Part shown: in pieces, positions 7,245 to 14,339 of the stretch
How positions within the stretch are numbered: the stretch's first letter is position 1
Layout: each line of letters starts with the position of its first letter
Source: Chitinophaga sp. YR627
Lineage (GTDB): Bacteria; Bacteroidota; Bacteroidia; Chitinophagales; Chitinophagaceae
NCBI RefSeq assembly: GCF_900114995.1
Contig: NZ_FOUX01000003.1
Span: forward strand, 806,001-870,000
DNA length: 64,000 nt
Reading direction: 5' to 3'
Notes under the pieces: model-generated
What the model was told of the DNA's origin: nothing
What the model saw: only the letters and a program-made list of their open reading frames with translations
Database searches by the model: none
Program-made: the position numbers and the translations under genes

Positions 7245-7292
7245 CTGGTTTTCACCTCCCTAATATTTGTATCTTATTTTTAATAGCTTTGC
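7245..7292 (+). promoter_or_regulatory. EPS promoter module, copy A (before glf)
   Basis: This is one of three copies of a 48-bp module. The parts are CTGGTTTTCA (7245-7254), an 8-bp variable spacer ending at 7261 after the first 10 bp, AATATTTGTAT (7262-7272), TTATTTTTAATAG (7274-7286) and a -7 box TAGCTTTG (7284-7291). Copies B (9738-9785) and C (14204-14251) have the same parts at identical spacing. It lies 87 nt before glf. Confidence 0.75.
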
Positions 7293-7309
7293 TCCCCGAT
7301 ACCATTTGG

Positions 7310-7375
7310 ATGACTGTCAACTGTAGCATGATGAACCTCCCAGGTAGCAGCCGACAGCCTTATATACAAACTTGA
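7310..7375 (+). CDS. Possible 21-codon leader ORF before glf
   Basis: An ATG ORF of 21 codons (begins MTVNCSMMN) lies wholly in the 5' leader made from promoter copy A and stops 4 nt before the glf ATG, which would allow translational coupling. No family is recognised, and the peptide is not similar to the leader ORF before rfbF. Confidence 0.25.
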   Translation: MTVNCSMMNLPGSSRQPYIQT

Positions 7376-7379
7376 TTAA

Positions 7380-8492
7380 ATGACGGAATTTGACTTTTTG
7401 ATAGTCGGTAGTGGATTATTCGGGGCTGTATTTGCCCACGAGTGCAGGAAAGCCGGAAAGAAGGTGCTGGTAATAGACAGGCGTCAGCATAGCGGCGGAA
7501 ACGTCTATTGTGAAAACGTCAATGGTATTAACGTCCATAAGTACGGTGCGCATATCTTTCATACCAATGACAAGCCGATATGGGATTATGTGAATTCCTT
7601 TGTCACGTTCAATAACTACGTCAATTCTCCATTGGCTGTATATAAGGACGAATTGTACAATCTTCCCTTCAACATGAATACCTTTCATCAGCTGTGGAAG
7701 GTGAAGACGCCCCAGGAGGCAAAGGCGAAAATTGCGGAACAGGTAGCGGCGCTGAATATCAGCGATCCGCAGAATCTGGAAGAGCAGGCTTTATCGCTGG
7801 TTGGGGTGGATATTTATGAAAAGCTGATCAGAGGGTATACCGAGAAGCAATGGGGACGGAAAGCCAGTGAGTTGCCCGCCTTTATTATCAAGCGATTACC
7901 ATTGCGTTTTACCTATAACAACAACTACTTCAACGACAAATACCAGGGCATACCTATCGGTGGTTATAATCTATTGATAGAGCGCTTGCTGGAAGGTATT
8001 GAGGTAAGACTGAATACCGACTTCTTTTCAGCGCGGGAGGAATTGTCTGCACTGGCAAAAACAGTCGTATTTACCGGTCAGCTGGATGAGTTTTATAATT
8101 ACCGTTTTGGGATGCTGGAGTACAGAAGTCTGCGCTTTGAGCACCAGGAGCTAGCGACAGACAATTACCAGGGGAATGCGGTGGTGAATTATACAGAAAG
8201 AGAGGTACCCTATACCCGTATTATAGAGCATAAGCATTTTGAATTTGGTCAGCAACCAACGACTGTGATTACCAAAGAATATCCGCAGGAATGGACGAAA
8301 GGGCTGGAGCCGTATTACCCTATCAATGATGATACAAATGCCGGTGTCTACAAGCAATATAAAGCACTGGCGGATAAGGAGACGGATGTTATTTTCGGCG
8401 GCCGGCTTGCTGAATACCGTTATTATGATATGCACCAGGTGGTAGGTTCAGCCCTGCATATGGTCAGACAACATTTGAAAACAAGCGAATAA
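7380..8492 (+). CDS. glf: UDP-galactopyranose mutase
   Basis: Converts UDP-galactopyranose to UDP-galactofuranose in the cytosol using reduced FAD, supplying Galf for surface glycans. The N-terminal dinucleotide fold has GSGLFGAV at residues 10-17, followed by the family's HSGGNVY and KYGAHIFHT segments; EKQWGRKASELP and the C-terminal FGGRLAEYRYYDMHQVV are also characteristic. The length of 370 residues is normal. It is the first gene of the polysaccharide locus, preceded by promoter copy A, and implies that the glycan contains galactofuranose. Confidence 0.95.
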   Translation: MTEFDFLIVGSGLFGAVFAHECRKAGKKVLVIDRRQHSGGNVYCENVNGINVHKYGAHIFHTNDKPIWDYVNSFVTFNNYVNSPLAVYKDELYNLPFNMNTFHQLWKVKTPQEAKAKIAEQVAALNISDPQNLEEQALSLVGVDIYEKLIRGYTEKQWGRKASELPAFIIKRLPLRFTYNNNYFNDKYQGIPIGGYNLLIERLLEGIEVRLNTDFFSAREELSALAKTVVFTGQLDEFYNYRFGMLEYRSLRFEHQELATDNYQGNAVVNYTEREVPYTRIIEHKHFEFGQQPTTVITKEYPQEWTKGLEPYYPINDDTNAGVYKQYKALADKETDVIFGGRLAEYRYYDMHQVVGSALHMVRQHLKTSE

Positions 8493-8515
8493 AACCAACA
8501 AGGGTATATTTCCCT

Positions 8516-9502
8516 ATGATCCAGATCTTCAATAATACCAGAATTTATGTAATGGCGCCGTCTTCCTTTTCTTCGGGAGGACCAGAACTCCTACACCAGC
8601 TTTGCCACAAGCTCGAAAAACAGGGCTATGATGCCGTTATCTACTATCATCCTCATGCCGAAAATCCTGTGCATCCCAACTTTGTCAAGTATAACTGCAA
8701 GTATGTGACACAGCTGGAAGATAAAAAGGAACACGTACTGGTGATGCCGGAGACCTTTTTCTTCATGGCCGGCCAGTTTAAACATATCCGCAAATGTGGT
8801 TGGTGGTTAAGCGTTGATAATCTTTTCAAGACAAAAGAAGCGCCTAAACATTATCGCTATATAAAGAAACTCGGACTGCATGGCATGTACAGGTGGGCGA
8901 TCATGAACGGGCAGATTAAGGGTAAGTTTACCTATCACCTGGCACAGTCAGTATATGCGGTGGATTTTATCCGGAAATGGGGGATGGAAGCCGGCTATCT
9001 TTCGGATTACCTGAATGACAGCTTTTTACAGCAGTCCAGGGCTAATATTAACCAGGCTAAAAAGCCACAGGTACTGTATAATCCACTGAAGGGGCTGGCT
9101 TTTACACAAAAGATCATGGCCGCCATGCCGGATGTAAAATGGATCCCTATTCAGAAAATGACACCGGCGCAGGTAGGGGAGCTGCTGAATGAGTCAATGG
9201 TTTATATCGACTTCGGAGAACATCCGGGGAAAGACCGTTTTCCGAGGGAGGCTGCCATTTACAGGTGTTGTGTGATTACCGGCAAGAGGGGATCAGCCGC
9301 ATTTCAGGAGGATGTACCTATCCCGGAGCAGTATAAGATCGCCGATACAGCGGAAAATATCCCTGCTATTGTCAACATGATAAATTCGTGTTTATCAGAT
9401 TATACCGGGCATATTAAAGATTTTGAAAGCTACAGGGAGTGGATTTATGGAGAAGAGGCTGGCTTTGAAAAAGATATCAGCATGCTTTTCAACAGGAAAT
9501 AA
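8516..9502 (+). CDS. Putative glycosyltransferase
   Basis: A 328-residue cytosolic protein without signal peptide or membrane segments. It begins with a Rossmann-like strand and loop (RIYVMAPSSFSSGGPELLHQL) reminiscent of GT-B transferases, and its C-terminal half has YIDFGEHPGKDRFPREAAIYRCCVI, which resembles the donor-site region of a small group of capsular transferases. The usual EX7E motif is not evident, so the call rests on fold-like features and context. It starts 23 bp after glf, with which it probably forms an operon, and may transfer Galf. Confidence 0.55.
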   Translation: MIQIFNNTRIYVMAPSSFSSGGPELLHQLCHKLEKQGYDAVIYYHPHAENPVHPNFVKYNCKYVTQLEDKKEHVLVMPETFFFMAGQFKHIRKCGWWLSVDNLFKTKEAPKHYRYIKKLGLHGMYRWAIMNGQIKGKFTYHLAQSVYAVDFIRKWGMEAGYLSDYLNDSFLQQSRANINQAKKPQVLYNPLKGLAFTQKIMAAMPDVKWIPIQKMTPAQVGELLNESMVYIDFGEHPGKDRFPREAAIYRCCVITGKRGSAAFQEDVPIPEQYKIADTAENIPAIVNMINSCLSDYTGHIKDFESYREWIYGEEAGFEKDISMLFNRK

Positions 9503-9526
9503 TGAATTACAACATATTGTCAGACA

Positions 9527-9567
9527 AACGAAACAGGAAATATTCTCAGGAAGTTTCCTGTTTCGTT
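9527..9567 (+). terminator. Hairpin after the glf operon
   Basis: ACGAAACAGGAAA (9528-9540) pairs perfectly with TTTCCTGTTTCGT (9554-9566), extended by one A-T pair. No long T-run follows, so it may terminate weakly or protect the 3' end. Confidence 0.55.
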
Positions 9568-9737
9568 GTATTGGGGCGTCTGTGTCATAAGAAATGGTGA
9601 ACGGCGACCATGGAAGCAGGTGAAATGGGTATATATCATATAGGTACTAATGCCTAACTATTGGTGCCTGATAATAAGTGTCTAAGATGTTTAGAGATAA
9701 TTAGTTGGAAGGTCCGTCCGCAGTGACAATTATTTGG

Positions 9738-9785
9738 CTGGTTTCCATTCTATTAACGTTTGTAGGTTATTTTTAATAGATTTGC
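9738..9785 (+). promoter_or_regulatory. EPS promoter module, copy B (before rfbF)
   Basis: CTGGTTTCCA (9738-9747), AACGTTTGTAGG (9755-9766), TTATTTTTAATAG (9767-9779) and -7 box TAGATTTG (9777-9784) have the same order and spacing as copies A and C. It lies 97 nt before rfbF. Confidence 0.75.
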
Positions 9786-9801
9786 AGCGATTTTTTAAAA
9801 G

Positions 9802-9873
9802 ATGTGCAGACTGGTTAGTGAAGAAATTTGTATGGCCCCTAAAAAATATCAGGTGGCCATAGATAATGCTTAA
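9802..9873 (+). CDS. Possible 23-codon leader ORF before rfbF
   Basis: An ATG ORF of 23 codons (begins MCRLVSEEIC, second ATG at codon 11) occupies the leader between promoter copy B and rfbF and stops 9 nt before the rfbF ATG. It could serve translational coupling; it may equally be chance. Confidence 0.25.
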   Translation: MCRLVSEEICMAPKKYQVAIDNA

Positions 9874-9882
9874 TTACGCAAT

Positions 9883-10656
9883 ATGAAAGTTGTTATTCTT
9901 GCCGGGGGATTAGGGACAAGGTTGTCAGAAGAGACTTCTCTAAAACCTAAGCCAATGGTTGAAATCGGGGGAATGCCCATCCTATGGCACATTATGAAAA
10001 TATACTCCGCACACGGATTTAATGACTTTGTCATTTGCCTGGGGTATAAAGGATATGTCATCAAGGAGTACTTTGCCAACTATTTTCTTCACAAATCAGA
10101 TGTCACCATCGACCTCAAGAATAACTCAGTAAAAGTGCATGATTCTCAGGCAGAACCATGGACGATTACGCTTGTAGATACCGGTGTGGAGTCCATGACT
10201 GGTGGAAGGATAAAGCGTATTGCCGAGCATGTAGGGAATGAACCTTTCCTGTTAACATACGGGGACGGTGTAGGTGATGTGAATATCAGGGAGTTAGTAG
10301 AACTGCATAAGGCCAAAAAGAAGTTCTGCACAGTAACATCCGTACAGCCTTCCGGAAGGTTCGGCGCACTGAATATCGAAGATGACAGCAATGAGGTGGT
10401 TTCTTTCCTGGAGAAACCGAAGGGAGACGGTGCCTGGATCAATGGAGGTTTCTTCGTTTGTGAGCCTGCTGTATTTGACTATATTAAGGACGATGCTACC
10501 ATCTGGGAAAAAGAGCCGCTGGAAAAGCTGGCGTCAGACGGACAGATGGTCGCATATAAGCATCATGGCTTCTGGAAACCAATGGATACGCTGAGAGATA
10601 AACAGGAACTGGAGAACGACTGGAATCATAAGACCGCTAAATGGAAAATCTGGTAG
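9883..10656 (+). CDS. rfbF: Glucose-1-phosphate cytidylyltransferase
   Basis: Makes CDP-glucose from glucose-1-phosphate and CTP, the first step toward CDP-linked deoxysugars. The N-terminus has the nucleotidyltransferase signature ILAGGLGTRLSEET followed by KPKPMVEIGG (Lys of the PKPM motif), and later LTYGDGVGDV with the metal-binding Asp. A length of 257 residues is normal. It begins an operon with rfbG (3-bp gap), a reductase gene and rfbH, downstream of promoter copy B. Confidence 0.95.
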   Translation: MKVVILAGGLGTRLSEETSLKPKPMVEIGGMPILWHIMKIYSAHGFNDFVICLGYKGYVIKEYFANYFLHKSDVTIDLKNNSVKVHDSQAEPWTITLVDTGVESMTGGRIKRIAEHVGNEPFLLTYGDGVGDVNIRELVELHKAKKKFCTVTSVQPSGRFGALNIEDDSNEVVSFLEKPKGDGAWINGGFFVCEPAVFDYIKDDATIWEKEPLEKLASDGQMVAYKHHGFWKPMDTLRDKQELENDWNHKTAKWKIW

Positions 10657-10659
10657 TTC

Positions 10660-11769
10660 ATGAGTTTATTAAATGCATATAAAGGCCGGAAAGTCTTACT
10701 GACGGGTCATACAGGGTTTAAAGGCTCCTGGATGGCTATCTGGTTGAAAGAATTGGGAGCGGAAGTATATGGTTATTCCCTGGAACCGTATTCTTCATAT
10801 GATAATTTTGTACGCTGTAATCTGCAGGATGAGATCGGTCACAAGATCGGAGATGTCCGGGACAGAGACGCGATGATAGCCTATTTCAACGCAGTACAGC
10901 CAGAAATCGTTTTTCACCTGGCAGCTCAGCCACTTGTCATTAAATCATATGAAGATCCGGCAGGAACGTTTGAAACGAACCTGATGGGTGTTGTTAACTT
11001 CTTTGATGCAGTAAGGCTCACGCCTTCTGTTAAAGTGGCGCTTAATATCACCAGCGACAAGTGTTACGACAATAAAGAATGGATATGGGGGTATCGTGAA
11101 ACAGACCCTATGGGAGGAAAGGACCCTTATAGTGCGTCCAAGGGTTGTGCAGAGTTAATCACTTCTTCCTATATGCACTCTTTCTTTCAGAAAGAAGGAG
11201 CTGCACTGGTCGCTTCTGCGAGAGCTGGAAACGTGATTGGTGGTGGCGATTGGGCGGAAAACAGGATTGTACCGGACTTTTTCCGGGCAATCAGTGCGAA
11301 AGAAACGCTGAACGTCAGAAACCTTTATGCTACCAGACCATGGCAACATGTGCTGGAACCATTAAGCGGATATCTGACTTTGGCAGTAAAATTGCTTACT
11401 GAAGGCCGCCAATATTGTGGAGGCTGGAATTTTGGTCCGGACGGTATGACGAATTATTCAGTCAAAGACCTGCTGGACAAAGTTATCGATACCCATAAGG
11501 CCGGAGCATATGTGTCAACTGCCAGTCCTGATCAGCTACATGAGGCGATGCTGTTAAAGCTGGACATCTCAAAGGCGGTCAACTTCCTGAAATGGAAACC
11601 CGTACTGACATTTGAAGAAACGGTGGATTTTGTGGTAGATGGTTACAAAGCCGACATGTCTGAGACGAACAATGTGCTGAACAGTCGTCGTGAGCAGATT
11701 GCAGCATTTACCAAACTGGCTGCGGAACGTCAGATTCAGTGGGCCGTGCAAACAGAAGTATTGATATGA
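10660..11769 (+). CDS. rfbG: CDP-glucose 4,6-dehydratase
   Basis: Converts CDP-glucose to CDP-4-keto-6-deoxyglucose with bound NAD. It is an extended SDR: GHTGFKGSW near residues 16-24 is the dinucleotide loop, NITSDKCYDN contains the catalytic Thr/Asp region, and DPYSASKGCAE supplies the YxxxK pair. RPWQHVLEPLSGYL is typical of RfbG. A length of 369 residues is normal. It starts 3 bp after rfbF and its TGA overlaps the ATG of the next gene. Confidence 0.94.
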   Translation: MSLLNAYKGRKVLLTGHTGFKGSWMAIWLKELGAEVYGYSLEPYSSYDNFVRCNLQDEIGHKIGDVRDRDAMIAYFNAVQPEIVFHLAAQPLVIKSYEDPAGTFETNLMGVVNFFDAVRLTPSVKVALNITSDKCYDNKEWIWGYRETDPMGGKDPYSASKGCAELITSSYMHSFFQKEGAALVASARAGNVIGGGDWAENRIVPDFFRAISAKETLNVRNLYATRPWQHVLEPLSGYLTLAVKLLTEGRQYCGGWNFGPDGMTNYSVKDLLDKVIDTHKAGAYVSTASPDQLHEAMLLKLDISKAVNFLKWKPVLTFEETVDFVVDGYKADMSETNNVLNSRREQIAAFTKLAAERQIQWAVQTEVLI

Positions 11770-12641
11770 AAGTATTTATAGTAGGCGCTTCCGGATTGAT
11801 CGGCTCACATTGTATGCAGCATTTTCAAGCTGCCGGAGCAGATGTTGTGGGAACGCATCGCAGTTTTGCAACGCCGTCTACGGTGTATTTTGATCCTGGA
11901 GATGATAGCAGCTGGGAGGTGTTAAAACAGTTCGCTCCTGACATCATCATTCATTGCGGTGCGATGACGAACGCGGATTATTGTGAAAGCAATGTGGCTG
12001 AAAGTGAAGAGCTGACCGTAGTATCTGTGAAAAAGTTATGTGATTATTGCCGTGAAAGTGGCTGTAAGTTCGTTTACATCTCAACAGATTACATTTTCGA
12101 CGGACAAGCTGGTCCATACAGGGAGGATACCATACCTAACCCGCTAAATGTATACGGCAGGCATAAACTGGCGGCGGAGCAACTGGTACAGCAACTCGAC
12201 GACTATCTGATTGCCAGGGTCACTAATGTGTATGGCGAAGAGCTGAGGAATAAAAACTTTATATCACGCCTGGTAGGCTGGTTGACCAGTGACGAGGAAA
12301 GAGAGGCAAATATACCATATGACCAGTTTGCAACGCCTTTGTATGCGGGTGATGTAGGTGGCATGTTGGTGTTGCTGATGAGAGATAAGAAACAGGGTGT
12401 GTATAACTTTGCATCTACAGACTATTTTAGCCGGTACCAACTGGCCAGAAAAGTTTGTTCTTATTTCCCGGAACATACCGGACTGACTTTGCACGCAATA
12501 AGTACTGCTGAGTTAAAACAGGCCGCCAACCGACCATTGAAAGGAGGACTGAATAATCAGAAATTCAGTCTGGAATATCCGGAATACCTATATACCAATA
12601 TTGACAGTTATCTGCTTAAAATAAGACGGAATGGAGTATAA
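11766..12641 (+). CDS. RmlD-like NAD(P)-dependent sugar-nucleotide reductase
   Basis: The start at ATG 11766 overlaps the rfbG stop as ATGA and places the Rossmann strand KVFIVGASGLIGSH at the N-terminus. The protein has 291 residues and resembles dTDP-4-dehydrorhamnose reductase (RmlD): ISTDYIFDG, NVYGRHK (YxxxK) and ARVTNVYGEE segments. Its place inside rfbFGH suggests that it reduces a CDP-4-keto sugar rather than dTDP-4-keto-rhamnose; this is inference from context. It overlaps rfbH by 11 bp. Confidence 0.75.
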   Translation: MKVFIVGASGLIGSHCMQHFQAAGADVVGTHRSFATPSTVYFDPGDDSSWEVLKQFAPDIIIHCGAMTNADYCESNVAESEELTVVSVKKLCDYCRESGCKFVYISTDYIFDGQAGPYREDTIPNPLNVYGRHKLAAEQLVQQLDDYLIARVTNVYGEELRNKNFISRLVGWLTSDEEREANIPYDQFATPLYAGDVGGMLVLLMRDKKQGVYNFASTDYFSRYQLARKVCSYFPEHTGLTLHAISTAELKQAANRPLKGGLNNQKFSLEYPEYLYTNIDSYLLKIRRNGV

Positions 12642-13944
12642 AAATATTGATCTGCAACTGAAAACACTTCTTAGTGAAAAGATTAAACCTAATATCAGTA
12701 AGCAAATCAGACCAGGACAGGATTATATTCCTGTAACCGGAAAAATTCTTGATGAAGAAGATCTGTTGGCTGGAGTGGATGCCGTAATGGACGGTTGGCT
12801 GACAACAGGACGGTATGGCGTACAATTCGAGCGTGAATTTGCGAGATGGTTTGGATCAAGATTTTCCTTACTTGTCAATTCCGGTTCTTCGGCTAACCTG
12901 GTTGCCTTTTATACACTCACTTCACCAAAACTTGGCGACAGGGCGATCAAACCGGGAGATGAAGTCATTACAGTGGCTGCCGGTTTCCCTACTACAGTTA
13001 ACCCTATTGTGCAGTTTGGAGCCGTACCGGTATTCATAGATATAGATATTCCTACTTACAATATCAACACTTCCTTAATTGAAGACGCTATCACCGATCG
13101 TACCAAAGCAATTATGATTGCACATACGCTTGGTAATCCATTTAATCTGGACGAAGTACAGCGGATCGCTAAAAAATACAATTTATGGCTGGTAGAGGAC
13201 GATTGTGATTCACTGGGTGCTACCTACAATGGTCGTAAAACAGGCACCTTTGGTGATATCGCAACTGTTTCATTTTACCCTGCTCATCATATCACCATGG
13301 GTGAAGGCGGTGCCGTTCTGATCAACAACACTTCGCTGAAAAAGATCGCGGAAAGTTTCCGTGACTGGGGTCGTGACTGCTGGTGTGAGCCTGGGAAGGA
13401 TAATACCTGTGGTAAACGTTTTGACTGGCAGCTGGGAGAATTACCATGTGGCTATGACCATAAGTATACCTACTCTCATATCGGATTTAACCTGAAGGTG
13501 ACTGATATGCAGGCGGCTATTGGTCTGAGTCAGTTGAAAAAAGCGGAGAAGTTTGTACAGAAACGTAAGGATAACTACAAGCTGTTATATGAACGACTGA
13601 AACAGTTTGAAGAACACTTTATTCTGCACGAAGCAACACCAAACAGTGAACCAAGCTGGTTTGGCTTTATGGTAACCGTACGTGAGGGCAGTGCGATCAA
13701 TCGTAATGACCTGGTAAGGTTCCTTGAGGATAACAAGATCGGTACGAGATTGTTATTTGCAGGTAATCTGATCAAACAGCCAGCCTACAAGGATATTAAC
13801 AAAAGAGTGGTAGGAGAATTAACCAATACAGATATAGTGATGGAACGTGCATTCTGGCTGGGAGTATGGCCAGGACTGGACGCTATCCATTACGATTATA
13901 TCGCAGACACAATTAAGAAATATATCGCGGGTATACAGGCATAA
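12631..13944 (+). CDS. rfbH: CDP-4-keto-6-deoxyglucose 3-dehydrase (RfbH/E1)
   Basis: A PMP- and [2Fe-2S]-dependent dehydrase that removes the C3 hydroxyl of CDP-4-keto-6-deoxyglucose. The fold is that of the DegT aminotransferases, but the usual Schiff-base Lys is replaced by His in FYPAHHITMGEGG, the hallmark of this enzyme. Cysteines in RDCWCEPGKDNTCGKRF are the expected iron-sulphur ligands. A length of 437 residues is normal. The partner reductase E3 (DdhD) is not in this window. The gene is followed by a hairpin at 13993. Confidence 0.93.
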   Translation: MEYKNIDLQLKTLLSEKIKPNISKQIRPGQDYIPVTGKILDEEDLLAGVDAVMDGWLTTGRYGVQFEREFARWFGSRFSLLVNSGSSANLVAFYTLTSPKLGDRAIKPGDEVITVAAGFPTTVNPIVQFGAVPVFIDIDIPTYNINTSLIEDAITDRTKAIMIAHTLGNPFNLDEVQRIAKKYNLWLVEDDCDSLGATYNGRKTGTFGDIATVSFYPAHHITMGEGGAVLINNTSLKKIAESFRDWGRDCWCEPGKDNTCGKRFDWQLGELPCGYDHKYTYSHIGFNLKVTDMQAAIGLSQLKKAEKFVQKRKDNYKLLYERLKQFEEHFILHEATPNSEPSWFGFMVTVREGSAINRNDLVRFLEDNKIGTRLLFAGNLIKQPAYKDINKRVVGELTNTDIVMERAFWLGVWPGLDAIHYDYIADTIKKYIAGIQA

Positions 13945-13992
13945 TTCCCTGCTGGTACTCATGTAAATATTTGAAGGTCCGGGGTCAGCAGA

Positions 13993-14017
13993 GGCAGGTA
14001 CATCATTCGTACCTGCC
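13993..14017 (+). terminator. Hairpin after rfbH
   Basis: GGCAGGTAC (13993-14001) pairs perfectly with GTACCTGCC (14009-14017). The stem can extend through GTCAG/CTGAC on the outside. The T-rich ATTATTTT follows after about 16 nt, so termination may be imperfect. Confidence 0.55.
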
Positions 14018-14203
14018 TGGTCTGACTGCCGGATTATTTTAAAAGGGAGGCTTTCTAATCCGACTGGCAGCTGGCACAAAAGCAGAGCAGTTAAAATAAT
14101 ATCAGATAGATCAAATGTAGTAAGATGGTATGATCTGCTACTTAACCATTGTAAATAGCCGGTTAATATCCTTTCAGATGTAACATAAAGGGTATTAAAT
14201 AGA

Positions 14204-14251
14204 CTGATTTTCAATAAGTTAATATTTGTATGTTATTTTTAATAGATTTGC
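14204..14251 (+). promoter_or_regulatory. EPS promoter module, copy C (before the Wza-like gene)
   Basis: CTGATTTTCA (14204-14213), AATATTTGTATG (14221-14232), TTATTTTTAATAG (14233-14245) and -7 box TAGATTTG (14243-14250) have the same spacing as copies A and B. From 14221 to 14251 it differs from copy A at only two positions. It lies 88 nt before the exporter gene. Confidence 0.75.
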
Positions 14252-14339
14252 ACCGGCTTTTTGTTGGAAGTGGTGTTATACATAAGCGGGCCTTTCGAAT
14301 GATATTTTTTTAATCCAGATAGTTATCATCCAATAATTC

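Larger units (their letters stand above)
9503..9882 (+). other. Intergenic region between two EPS operons
   Basis: About 380 bp hold a 14-bp hairpin (9527-9567) that probably ends the glf operon, a stretch of about 170 bp in which I see nothing, promoter copy B (9738-9785), and a leader with a possible 23-codon ORF (9802-9873). Confidence 0.6.
13945..14339 (+). other. Intergenic region between rfbH and the exporter gene
   Basis: About 395 bp hold a hairpin after rfbH (13993-14017), about 180 bp in which I see nothing, promoter copy C (14204-14251) and an 88-nt leader without an obvious ORF. Confidence 0.6.

Noticed and set aside
7262..7269. TTTG at 7266-7269 read as a standard -33 element for the glf -7 box
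   Set aside because: The spacer of 14 bp to TAGCTTTG is too short for the usual 19-22 bp; the TTTG is better explained as part of the repeated 48-bp module.
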